The translations under genes and the position numbers were made by a program. The notes beneath the pieces are model-generated. The model made no database searches, was not told where the DNA came from, and saw only the letters and a list, made by a program, of their open reading frames with translations. A DNA stretch of 64,000 bases from positions 496,001-560,000 of the forward strand of contig NZ_CP051516.1 of NCBI RefSeq assembly GCF_012689525.1, read 5' to 3'. This DNA comes from Paraburkholderia aromaticivorans (GTDB taxonomy: Bacteria > Pseudomonadota > Gammaproteobacteria > Burkholderiales > Burkholderiaceae). Below, one piece after another: positions 50,103 through 57,252 of this stretch (positions are counted from its first letter, which is position 1; each line of letters starts with the position of its first letter).

Positions 50103-51518
50103 TCATGCTGCCCAGGTGAAAATTTTTCCCGGGTTCATCAGATTGTGCGGATCGAGCGCGTGCTTGATGGAGCGCATGGTGTCGACCGCGACTTCACCGT
50201 GCTCTTCGAGCAGGAAGCCCATCTTGTGCAGGCCGACGCCATGCTCGCCCGTGCAGGTGCCGTCCATGCGCAGCGCGCGTTGCACGATGCGATGGTTCAG
50301 ACGCTCGGCTTCGACGAGTTCTTCCGGCTTGTCGGGATCGATCAGGATCGCGACGTGGAAGTTGCCGTCGCCCACATGGCCGACGATCGGGCAGGGCAGC
50401 GGCGACGCTTTCAGATCCTGTTCCGTTTCCTCCACGCATTCCGCGAGACGCGAGATCGGCACGCAGACATCGGTCGTAACCGCGCGGCAGCCTGGCTTCA
50501 GTTGCAGCATCGCGAAGTAGGCGTTGTGACGCGCGTTCCACAGCCGGCTGCGGTCTTCCGGACGGGTTGCCCATTCGAAGCCTTCGCCGGCGTTCTGCGC
50601 GGCGATGTCCTGGACCAGTTCGGCTTGCTCTTTCACGCCGGCCTCGGTGCCGTGGAATTCGAAGAACAGCGTGGGCGCTTCACGCAGCGTCAGATTCGAA
50701 TGCCGATTGATCGAGCGGATGGCGAGCGAGTCGACGAACTCGACGCGCGCGATCGGCACGCCGATCTGGATCGTTTCGATGACCGCGCGCACCGCATCGC
50801 CCATGGACGGGAACGCGCACACCGCCGCGGACACCGCTTCGGGTTGCGGATACAGGCGCACGGTGATTTCCGTGATCACGCCGAGCGTGCCTTCCGAGCC
50901 GACGAACAGGCGCGTGAGGTCGTAACCCGCGGACGATTTGCGAGCGCGCGTACCGGTTTTGGTCACGCGGCCGTCGGCCAGCACCACGGTCAGCCCAAGC
51001 ACGTTCTCGCGCATCGTGCCGTAGCGCACGGCGTTGGTGCCCGAGGCGCGCGTGGCCGACATGCCGCCGATGCTCGCGTCCGCGCCCGGGTCGATCGGGA
51101 AGAACAGGCCTGTGTCGCGCAATGCCTCGTTCAACTGCTTGCGCGAGATGCCGGGCTCGACGGTGACAGTCAAGTCCTCGGCGTTGATCGACAACACCCG
51201 GTTCATTCCCGACAGATCGATCGAGACGCCGCCCTGCACCGCGAGCAGATGCCCTTCAAGCGACGAGCCGTTGCCGTAAGGGATGATCGGCACGTTGTAC
51301 TGGCCGCACAGTTTGATGACGGTTTGCACGTCTTCGGTTGTGTGCGCGAACACAACGGCGTCAGGCAGCTGCGGGTCGAACGGCGATTCGTCGCGGCCAT
51401 GATGGGTGCGCACGGCTTCGGATACGGACACGCGATCGGCAAAGACGGCTTTGAGCGCGTTCAGCAACTCGGCGGGAAACGGTCGGCGCAGCGGGGCCGG
51501 CGGCACGGGATGATTCAC
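50103..51518 (-). CDS. FAD-linked 2-hydroxyacid (D-lactate type) dehydrogenase (GTG start)
   Basis: The 471-aa protein belongs to the same VAO/GlcD superfamily as the next gene but resembles the cytochrome D-lactate dehydrogenase (LDHD) group. Motifs are VPIIPYGNGSSLEGHLLAVQ, DPGADASIGGMSATRASGTN, LFVGSEGTLGVITEITVRL, and GHVGDGNFHVAILIDPDKPE, with CTGEHGVGLHKMGFL near the end. The start is GTG at 51516-51518 with AGGAGA upstream. It likely oxidises D-lactate or a related 2-hydroxyacid and heads the glcDEF cluster; the substrate is inferred. Confidence 0.88.
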   Translation of the reverse strand: MNHPVPPAPLRRPFPAELLNALKAVFADRVSVSEAVRTHHGRDESPFDPQLPDAVVFAHTTEDVQTVIKLCGQYNVPIIPYGNGSSLEGHLLAVQGGVSIDLSGMNRVLSINAEDLTVTVEPGISRKQLNEALRDTGLFFPIDPGADASIGGMSATRASGTNAVRYGTMRENVLGLTVVLADGRVTKTGTRARKSSAGYDLTRLFVGSEGTLGVITEITVRLYPQPEAVSAAVCAFPSMGDAVRAVIETIQIGVPIARVEFVDSLAIRSINRHSNLTLREAPTLFFEFHGTEAGVKEQAELVQDIAAQNAGEGFEWATRPEDRSRLWNARHNAYFAMLQLKPGCRAVTTDVCVPISRLAECVEETEQDLKASPLPCPIVGHVGDGNFHVAILIDPDKPEELVEAERLNHRIVQRALRMDGTCTGEHGVGLHKMGFLLEEHGEVAVDTMRSIKHALDPHNLMNPGKIFTWAA

Positions 51519-51615
51519 GCATGTCTCCTGGTATTTGGGGCGGTGCTGGTTTGCAGTATGTGTTTCATTTTACGCCGATCGCCCGTGGGCCGGCGTTGCA
51601 GCCGGCCAGCGCTTC

Positions 51616-51621
51616 TATAAT
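51616..51621 (+). promoter_or_regulatory. Candidate -10 box for the cobalamin adenosyltransferase gene
   Basis: A perfect TATAAT lies 115 nt before the ATG at 51737. The best -35-like match (GCGTTG, 17 nt upstream) is weak. No cobalamin riboswitch was recognised in the leader. Confidence 0.4.
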
Positions 51622-51736
51622 GGCGGCGACTTCACGATGCGCGCAATATGGATAAACGCGGTGCTTTGATAGACCGCTTCGGGCCATGGCGGACTGCGCG
51701 GCGCGGCGCATCGTCACTGAATGCATGGGAGACATG

Positions 51737-52291
51737 ATGGGCAACCGCTTGAGCAAGATCGCCACCCGCACGGGCGACGACGGCACCACCGGTCTCGGTG
51801 ATGGTAGCCGTGTGCGCAAAGACAGCGCGCGCGTAGCCGCGATCGGCGACGTGGACGAACTCAACTCGAGCCTCGGCGTGCTGCTGAGTGAAACTTTGCC
51901 GGACAAGGTGCGAGTAGCGCTTGTAGCGATCCAGCATGATCTGTTCGACCTTGGCGGCGAGCTGTGCATTCCCGGCCACACGATGATTACCGACCGGCAT
52001 CTCGCCCAACTCGACGACTGGCTTGCTGACTACAACGCGGCTTTGCCGCCGCTGAAGGAGTTCATTCTGCCCGGCGGCTCGCGCGCGGCCTCGCTCGCGC
52101 ATGTGTGCCGCACCGTGTGCCGCCGGGCGGAACGGGCGATTGTTGCGTTGGGTGAGCACGAGACCATCAACGCCGCGCCGCGTCAGTATGTGAACCGGCT
52201 TTCCGATCTGCTGTTCGTACTCGCGCGCGTGCTCAATCGTGCGGACGGCGGCACCGACGTGCTGTGGCAACACGAGCGCAACGGTGGCTAA
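51737..52291 (+). CDS. Cob(I)alamin adenosyltransferase, PduO type
   Basis: The 184-aa enzyme transfers adenosyl from ATP to cob(I)alamin, giving the coenzyme form. It begins MGNRLSKIATRTGDDGTTGL with the ATP-binding signature. It continues DVDELNSSLGVLLSE, then CRRAERAIVAL and YVNRLSDLLFVLARVLN, all typical of PduO/CobA2 proteins. GGGAG at 51727-51731 favours ATG 51737 over the ATG three nucleotides earlier. No other cobalamin gene is in the window. Confidence 0.94.
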   Translation: MGNRLSKIATRTGDDGTTGLGDGSRVRKDSARVAAIGDVDELNSSLGVLLSETLPDKVRVALVAIQHDLFDLGGELCIPGHTMITDRHLAQLDDWLADYNAALPPLKEFILPGGSRAASLAHVCRTVCRRAERAIVALGEHETINAAPRQYVNRLSDLLFVLARVLNRADGGTDVLWQHERNGG

Positions 52292-52366
52292 AGACCTGCC
52301 GTGGCAATACGCGTATGACCGCGTGATGACGCATGCAGCGTCACGCGCATTGACGAGCCCGGCACG

Positions 52367-52699
52367 TTAGCCGACCGCCAGCGTGACCGGCTTGCCGATC
52401 CGGCTCATCATTTCCACCAGCGTGTCGATGGTGAACTTGGTCGTCTTCTTGTTGACCACGTCGGACACGCGCGGGCGCGACACCATCAGAATCTCGGCTG
52501 CCTCGGCCTGCTTCAGATCATGCTGTTCGATCCACGTGGACAGTTCCGTCATGAGCTGTTCCTTGAGCAGCCGCGTGTCGTTGATCTGCTTTTGCGACGC
52601 GGCGTGCAGGCGTTTCGCCTCTTCAGCGGAAAAGCCGAGTTCGAGGAACAGATTGGCGCCAGGCCTGGTTACGTGACGAATTTTGGTGTCGGTCGTCAT
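52367..52699 (-). CDS. HigA-type antitoxin (XRE family)
   Basis: The 110-aa protein has an HTH_3/HTH_37 domain in its C-terminal half (LKQAEAAEILMVSRPRVSDV). NKKTTKFTIDTLVEMMSRIG follows, a pattern of HigA-like antitoxins that also repress their own operon. It follows the toxin gene by 19 nt in the reversed toxin-first order usual for higBA. It should bind both toxin and promoter; neither can be proved from sequence. Confidence 0.85.
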   Translation of the reverse strand: MTTDTKIRHVTRPGANLFLELGFSAEEAKRLHAASQKQINDTRLLKEQLMTELSTWIEQHDLKQAEAAEILMVSRPRVSDVVNKKTTKFTIDTLVEMMSRIGKPVTLAVG

Positions 52700-52718
52700 T
52701 TGTTAAGTTTTCCTATCG

Positions 52719-53066
52719 TTAATGGTGGCGCGGCCGATGGTGCAACCCGATGGCGCGATACCGCGTTTCGGCAATCTTCCTGTCGTGCGGACTCAGTTTT
52801 TGCGTTTTCTTCTGGAAGCAATGCAGCACATACAGTGCTTCCACGAACTTGGTCACATACATAACGCGAAAAATGCCGTCTGCTTCCTTGATGCGAATCT
52901 CGCGGGTTCCAGGGCCGATCGAGTCAAACGGTTTCCAGTCGTCAGGGTCGAGACCTGCCTGAATCTTGCCGAGTTGAAACCCCGCTCGACGACGCATCTC
53001 TTCGGGAAAGGCGAGTAAATCGTGATAGCTGGAGCCTAGCCAGCGAATTCCTTTTTCCTGCTCCAT
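52719..53066 (-). CDS. HigB/Gp49-like toxin (RelE superfamily)
   Basis: The 115-aa protein resembles the phage Gp49-like family: WLGSSYHDLLAFPEEMRRRA, QLGKIQAGLDPDDWKPFDSI, GTREIRIKEADGIFRVMYVT and LHCFQKKTQKLSPHDRKIAE. The last contains Lys and Arg typical of ribosome-dependent mRNA interferases. ATG at 53066 has AAAGG 5 nt upstream; a GTG two codons earlier is possible. With the next gene it makes a complete toxin-antitoxin pair. Confidence 0.85.
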   Translation of the reverse strand: MEQEKGIRWLGSSYHDLLAFPEEMRRRAGFQLGKIQAGLDPDDWKPFDSIGPGTREIRIKEADGIFRVMYVTKFVEALYVLHCFQKKTQKLSPHDRKIAETRYRAIGLHHRPRHH

Positions 53067-53086
53067 AATCACCTTTCATGTACAAA

Positions 53087-53115
53087 ATCTTATACGCAAC
53101 ATTCATCCCGGTCAA
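53087..53115 (-). promoter_or_regulatory. Candidate promoter of the higBA-like pair
   Basis: On the minus strand TTGACC (53110-53115) and TAAGAT (53087-53092) are 17 nt apart, about 20 nt before the toxin start. An overlapping TATAAG is an alternative -10. Overlap with a repressor site would fit autoregulation, but no clear operator was resolved. Confidence 0.55.
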
Positions 53116-53191
53116 GTCGCATTCGACCCGGCCATGAGTTGTTACGGTACAGAGGCGGTTAAAGGAGCACCATTCGTCCGTTCGGCTAACA

Positions 53192-53220
53192 AAAAGCCCG
53201 GCTCATCGAGCCGGGCTTTT
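53192..53220. terminator. Bidirectional-looking terminator after aroG
   Basis: A perfect 13-bp stem AAAAGCCCGGCTC/GAGCCGGGCTTTT with an ATC loop ends in T4/A4 on both sides. It lies 31 nt past the aroG stop and should terminate aroG; plus-strand use is possible. Confidence 0.88.
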
Positions 53221-53251
53221 CCGTGCATCCGCTGCTGCAATCAGCGTGGCT

Positions 53252-54325
53252 TCAGTTGCCGCTGCCGCGCGCCACACGGCGTTGCTTGACCGCGTCGGCG
53301 AGGCCTTCGAGCACGGCGATGCTCTCATCCCAACCGATGCACGCGTCGGTGATGCTCTGGCCGTACGTCAGCTCGCAGCCTTCCTGCAGATCCTGGCGGC
53401 CGGCCACCAGATGCGATTCCACCATCACGCCGACAATCCGTTCGTCGCCCGAAGCAATCTGGCGGCCGATATCCGCGCACACCGGAATCTGATTCTCGTG
53501 CTTCTTCGAGCTGTTCGCATGGCTCGCGTCGATCATCAGACGCGCGGCGAGACCCGCCTTGCCGATGTCCGCGCACGCGGCATTGACGCTGTCCGCGTCG
53601 TAGTTCGGCGTCTTGCCGCCACGCAGGATGATGTGGCAGTCCTCATTGCCCGCGGTCGAGACGATCGCCGAGTGGCCGCCCTTGGTGACCGACAGGAAAT
53701 GGTGCGGCTGCGAAGCGGCCTTGATCGCGTCGACGGCGATCTTGACGTTGCCGTCCGTGCCGTTCTTGAAGCCGACCGGGCACGACAGGCCCGAAGCCAG
53801 TTCGCGGTGCACCTGCGATTCGGTGGTCCGCGCGCCGATCGCACCCCACGAGATCAGATCGGCGATGTACTGCGGGCTGATCATGTCGAGGTATTCGGTG
53901 CCGGCCGGCAGGCCGAGTTCGTTGATGCGCAACAGCAGTTCGCGCGCGGTGCGCAGGCCGTCGTTGATCTTGAAGCTGTTGTCCATGTGCGGGTCATTGA
54001 TGAGACCCTTCCAGCCGACCGTCGTGCGCGGCTTTTCGAAGTACACGCGCATCACGATTTCGAGTTCGCCGGCGAAGCGCTTGCGCTGCTCGATCAGACG
54101 CCCCGCGTATTCCATCGCCGCCTTCGTGTCGTGAATCGAGCACGGTCCGATGATCACGATCAAGCGGTCTTCCATGCCGTGCAGAATGCGATGCATCGCG
54201 GTGCGCGAGTTGTAGATCACGTCGGACACCCTTTCGTCGCAAGCGAATTCGCGGATCAGGTGAGCGGGCGGCGTGAGTTCTTTCAATTCGCGGATGCGGA
54301 CATCGTCGGTGTTGTGCGGGGGCAT
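53252..54325 (-). CDS. aroG: 3-deoxy-7-phosphoheptulonate (DAHP) synthase, class I AroG type
   Basis: The enzyme condenses phosphoenolpyruvate and erythrose 4-phosphate, the first step of aromatic amino acid synthesis. The 357-aa chain has VIIGPCSIHDTKAAMEYAGR, VYFEKPRTTVGWKGL, GAIGARTTESQVHRELASGL and SCPVGFKNGTDGNVKIAVDA. HFLSVTKGGHSAIVSTAGN and LMIDASHANSSKKHE follow. MPPHNTDDVR at 54325 has GGAGA 6 nt upstream; an in-frame TTG four codons earlier is unlikely. Upstream lies an aromatic-codon leader peptide and terminator, so expression is probably attenuated. Which amino acid inhibits the enzyme cannot be told. Confidence 0.96.
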   Translation of the reverse strand: MPPHNTDDVRIRELKELTPPAHLIREFACDERVSDVIYNSRTAMHRILHGMEDRLIVIIGPCSIHDTKAAMEYAGRLIEQRKRFAGELEIVMRVYFEKPRTTVGWKGLINDPHMDNSFKINDGLRTARELLLRINELGLPAGTEYLDMISPQYIADLISWGAIGARTTESQVHRELASGLSCPVGFKNGTDGNVKIAVDAIKAASQPHHFLSVTKGGHSAIVSTAGNEDCHIILRGGKTPNYDADSVNAACADIGKAGLAARLMIDASHANSSKKHENQIPVCADIGRQIASGDERIVGVMVESHLVAGRQDLQEGCELTYGQSITDACIGWDESIAVLEGLADAVKQRRVARGSGN

Positions 54326-54436
54326 GTTGTTCTCCAATCGGTTCGTAGCGTGTTCGCGCGGGCAATCAGGGTTGCGATGAAGCAGCGATGCCGGAGCGGA
54401 CGACCATCAAAAGTAAAGTTTCAAAGGCATGAGGCG

Positions 54437-54468
54437 AAAAAAAACCGCCAGGCTAGCTGGCGGTTTTT
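54437..54468 (-). terminator. Attenuator terminator in the aroG leader
   Basis: Minus-strand RNA arms are AAAAACCGCCAG (from 54468 to 54457) and CTGGCGGTTTTT (54451 to 54440), with a CUAGC loop. The run of eight U (54444 to 54437) overlaps the 3' arm end. It lies about 112 nt before the aroG ATG and 27 nt after the leader stop codon, so it controls readthrough into aroG and does not end an upstream gene. Confidence 0.88.
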
Positions 54469-54560
54469 CGGGAATTCTCGGTGTCCTGCGTGCACTAACA
54501 CCCCTCTCGATCCGCCAGCGGTCTGAGATGCCAAAAAAAGTAAAAATAAAACTTGGCGGA
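54456..54560 (-). promoter_or_regulatory. Ribosome-mediated attenuator segments 1, 2 and 3 of aroG
   Basis: On the minus-strand RNA, segment 1 (UCCGCCA, 54560-54554, leader codons 2-4) is complementary to segment 2 (UGGCGGA, 54517-54511). Segment 2 (GCUGGCGG, 54519-54512) is also complementary over 8 nt to segment 3 (CCGCCAGC, 54463-54456), which is part of the 5' arm of the terminator. A 2:3 antiterminator and 3:4 terminator are therefore mutually exclusive, with 1:2 as a pause or protector hairpin. Stalling in the FYFYFFW codons would mask segment 1 and allow 2:3. Normal translation to the stop would cover segment 2 and allow termination. Confidence 0.8.
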
Positions 54561-54563
54561 CAT
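54495..54563 (-). CDS. aroG leader peptide with aromatic run FYFYFFW
   Basis: ATG at 54563-54561 opens a 22-codon ORF starting MSAKFYFYFFW and ending at TAG (54497-54495). Codons 5-11 are Phe-Tyr-Phe-Tyr-Phe-Phe-Trp, which is very improbable by chance, especially in a GC-rich genome where these codons are T-rich. The ribosome binding site is weak. The start lies about 30 nt after a predicted transcription start. The peptide should act in cis by ribosome stalling and not as a functional product. Confidence 0.85.
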   Translation of the reverse strand: MSAKFYFYFFWHLRPLADREGC

Positions 54564-54599
54564 GACGAATAAGGTCGCAGGTCAAAAAGGGTGAGTGAC

Positions 54600-54628
54600 T
54601 TTATAACCCGGGCAGGCGGCGCTTGCAA
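54600..54628 (-). promoter_or_regulatory. Promoter of the aroG leader transcript
   Basis: Minus-strand TTGCAA (54623-54628) and TATAAA (54600-54605) are exactly 17 nt apart, near sigma-70 consensus. It places transcription start around 54592 and the leader ATG about 30 nt downstream. No TyrR-like operator was resolved. Confidence 0.75.
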
Positions 54629-54640
54629 GCTGCGGGGTGC

Positions 54641-54691
54641 AAAAATGCGGAAAATCCGCATACTTCGCGCGATGTATGCACGAAGTATGCG
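54641..54691 (-). terminator. Overlapping hairpins after tldD
   Basis: An 11-bp dyad (CGCATACTTCG at 54657-54667, CGAAGTATGCG at 54681-54691) follows the tldD stop. A second hairpin, TGCGGA-TTT-TCCGCA on the minus strand (54660 to 54646), is followed by TTTTT and shares bases with the first, so only one forms at a time. The second is the likely terminator. Confidence 0.65.
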
Positions 54692-54703
54692 TTTGCTGCC
54701 CAA

Positions 54704-56170
54704 TCAGGCCGTACCGCCGACCGTCATCTTCTCGATGCGCAACGTAGGTTGACCGACGCCCACCGGCACGCTCTGGCCTTCCTTGCCGCACACGCCGACG
54801 CCCGAATCGAGCTTCATGTCGTTGCCGATCATGGTGACGTACTTGAGCGATTCCGGGCCGCTGCCGATCAGCGTCGCGCCCTTCACCGGGTACGTGACCT
54901 TGCCGTTTTCGATCATGTACGCCTCGGAAGCCGAGAACACGAACTTACCGTTGGTGATGTCGACCTGGCCGCCGCCGAAGTTCACGGCATACAGCCCGTT
55001 CTTCACGGAGGCGAGGATTTCCTGCGGGTCCTTGTCGCCATTGAGCATGTACGTATTGGTCATGCGCGGCATGGGCAGCGCCGCGTACGACTCACGGCGT
55101 GCATTGCCCGTGACCGGCATCTTCATCAGACGCGCGTTCAGCGTGTCCTGAATATAGCCCTTCAGAATGCCGTCTTCGATCAGCGTGGTGCACTGGGTCG
55201 GATTGCCTTCGTCGTCGATATTGAGCGACCCGCGGCGATTCGGCAGCGTGCCGTCGTCCACTACGGTGACGCCCTTGGCGGCGACCTGCTCGCCGATGCG
55301 CCCCGCGAATGCCGACGAACCCTTGCGGTTGAAGTCGCCTTCCAGACCGTGGCCGATCGCTTCGTGCAGCAGCACGCCGGGCCAGCCCGGTCCGAGCACG
55401 ACGGTCATCGCGCCGGCCGGTGCCGGACGAGCGTCGAGGTTGACCAGTGCCGCATGCACGGCGTCGTCGACATAGCCTGACAGTATGTCGTCAGTGAAAT
55501 AGCCGTAGTCGAAGCGGCCACCGCCGCCGCCGCTACCGATTTCGCGGCGGCCGTTCTGCTCGGCGATCACCGTGACCGACACGCGCACCAGCGGGCGAAT
55601 ATCGGCCGCGAAGCCGCCGTCGCTGCGCGCGACCAGCACCACGTCGTATTCACCGGCGAGGCCTGCCATGACTTGCTGGATACGCGGATCGCGACCACGC
55701 GCCATCTTTTCGATGCGCTCGAGCAGCTTGACCTTGGCAGTCGCGTCGAGCGAATGCAGCGGATCGGACGGCAGATACAGATCACGCCCGGCGATGCCGG
55801 TCAGCGACGACGCCACCTTGATCTTCTGCTTGCCGCCACCAGCCTTGCCGATGGCGCGCGTGGCGATGGCCGCCTGGCGGATGGCTTCGGGCGATAGATC
55901 GTCCGAGTAGGCGAAAGCCGTGCGGTCGCCCGACACGGCGCGCACGCCGACGCCCTGATCGATACTGAAGCTGCCCGATTTCACGATCCCTTCTTCGAGA
56001 CTCCATGCTTCGCTGCGCGTGTACTGAAAATACAGGTCCGCGTAATCGATCTTGTGCGTGAAGATTTCGGCGAGCGTGCGGGTGAGCAGGGCTTCGTCGA
56101 GACCGTAGGGCGTCAGGAGGATGTCCTTGGCGGTGGCGAGATTACGGATACCGGGTTCGATGATGTTCAT
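54704..56170 (-). CDS. tldD: Metalloprotease TldD
   Basis: TldD pairs with TldE/PmbA to form a zinc protease that degrades peptides and matures some ribosomal peptides. The 488-aa chain has the motif [11 protein letters not shown] at residues 269-279, where HEAIGH supplies zinc ligands. Other signatures are [20 protein letters not shown] and a glycine-rich segment ([18 protein letters not shown]). [11 protein letters not shown] at 56170 is taken as the start. No tldE is in the window. It lies after a nitrilase-family gene and yhdP, as in other proteobacteria. Confidence 0.96.
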   Translation of the reverse strand: MNIIEPGIRNLATAKDILLTPYGLDEALLTRTLAEIFTHKIDYADLYFQYTRSEAWSLEEGIVKSGSFSIDQGVGVRAVSGDRTAFAYSDDLSPEAIRQAAIATRAIGKAGGGKQKIKVASSLTGIAGRDLYLPSDPLHSLDATAKVKLLERIEKMARGRDPRIQQVMAGLAGEYDVVLVARSDGGFAADIRPLVRVSVTVIAEQNGRREIGSGGGGGRFDYGYFTDDILSGYVDDAVHAALVNLDARPAPAGAMTVVLGPGWPGVLLHEAIGHGLEGDFNRKGSSAFAGRIGEQVAAKGVTVVDDGTLPNRRGSLNIDDEGNPTQCTTLIEDGILKGYIQDTLNARLMKMPVTGNARRESYAALPMPRMTNTYMLNGDKDPQEILASVKNGLYAVNFGGGQVDITNGKFVFSASEAYMIENGKVTYPVKGATLIGSGPESLKYVTMIGNDMKLDSGVGVCGKEGQSVPVGVGQPTLRIEKMTVGGTA

Positions 56171-56272
56171 GCGAAGTATGTTCTGCTCGATACGAAGGAT
56201 TCGGTTAGCGCCTCTGTCACACACTATATGAGTCGGAAGCGCCGCAGTTTCAATGTCACGCGACGGGGTTGA

Positions 56273-57124
56273 TCAACTGAGCACACGATGACGCCAGGCG
56301 GGCAGACTCTGTCGCACTTCGTCGATGCGCGCACGCTCGAGATTGCCGGCGACCACGCCTGCGCCTTCGTCGCGCACCGCGACGATTTCGCCCCACGGGT
56401 CGATCAGCATGCTGTGGCCCCACGTCCGGCGGCCGTTTTCATGTTTGCCGCCTTGCGCCGCGGCCAGCACGTAACACTGGTTTTCGACCGCCCGGGCGCG
56501 CAGCAGCATTTCCCAATGCGCGCGGCCGGTCGTGTAAGTGAACGCCGACGGCACCACGATCAGCGCGCAGTCGCCCATGCGCCGGTACAGCTCCGGAAAG
56601 CGCAGATCGTAGCAGACGGACAACCCGACGCGGCCGAACGGCGCCTCGAAGGTGCGGACCTCGCCGCCGGGGCAGATGGTGCGCGCCTCGTCGAACGATT
56701 CCTCGCCTTTTTCGAAGTTGAACAGATGGATCTTGTCGTAGCGCGCGGCCTCGTTGCCCTGCGGGTCGAACACCAGCGTCGTGTTCAGCACGCGCGAGGC
56801 TTCGGGCGACATCAACGGCAGCGTGCCGCCGATTATCCAGACTTGGTGGCGGCGCGCGGCGTCGGCGAGAAAGCGCTGGATCGGACCGTCCCGATAGGGT
56901 TCGCGCACGGCAAGCTTGTCCGTGTCCTTGAAGCCCATGAAGCAGAAGTACTCAGGCAGCAGGACGAGTTGCGCGCCGTCGGAGGCGGCTTTGGCGATCA
57001 GGCGCCCGGCCTCGGCCAGATTGCGCTCGCGATCCGGTGTGCTCACCATTTGCAGCGCGGCGACACGGAAGGCACTTTCCAGAGAACCGCTGGAGACGGT
57101 TAAAGAGACGTGTGTTTCGCTCAT
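56273..57124 (-). CDS. Nitrilase-superfamily (Nit1-like) carbon-nitrogen hydrolase
   Basis: The 283-aa enzyme has the complete catalytic triad: Glu in LVLLPEYFCFMG, Lys in ARYDKIHLFNFE and Cys in GLSVCYDLRFPELYRRMGD. This subgroup resembles Nit1/NitA deaminated-glutathione amidase, a metabolite-repair enzyme, although that substrate is inferred. MSETHVSLTV at 57124 is chosen as start. It lies between yhdP (128 nt upstream) and tldD (102 nt downstream) on one strand, a likely operon. Confidence 0.9.
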   Translation of the reverse strand: MSETHVSLTVSSGSLESAFRVAALQMVSTPDRERNLAEAGRLIAKAASDGAQLVLLPEYFCFMGFKDTDKLAVREPYRDGPIQRFLADAARRHQVWIIGGTLPLMSPEASRVLNTTLVFDPQGNEAARYDKIHLFNFEKGEESFDEARTICPGGEVRTFEAPFGRVGLSVCYDLRFPELYRRMGDCALIVVPSAFTYTTGRAHWEMLLRARAVENQCYVLAAAQGGKHENGRRTWGHSMLIDPWGEIVAVRDEGAGVVAGNLERARIDEVRQSLPAWRHRVLS

Positions 57125-57252
57125 GAGCGTTTCGAAAAACTCCCGGCAAGGCGGCGGCGCGAACCGCTGGCGCCGCATACGTCATTCAAGGCTGGCTAGG
57201 GCCGCCGGCGCGCCACGGCGCCTGTCCGACTAAACAAAGGGCCGATACAGGC

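Noticed and set aside
49623..51620. 665-codon plus-strand frame over glcD and the D-lactate dehydrogenase-like gene
   Set aside because: It spans two real minus-strand genes and their gap, with Arg/His-biased composition and no motif.
51519..51736. Possible cobalamin riboswitch before the adenosyltransferase gene
   Set aside because: The leader is too short and lacks a recognisable B12 box or paired scaffold.
52321..52350. Hairpin-like GCGTGA...TCACGC between the adenosyltransferase and the antitoxin gene
   Set aside because: Pairing needs bulges and no U-tract follows; not strong enough to call a terminator.
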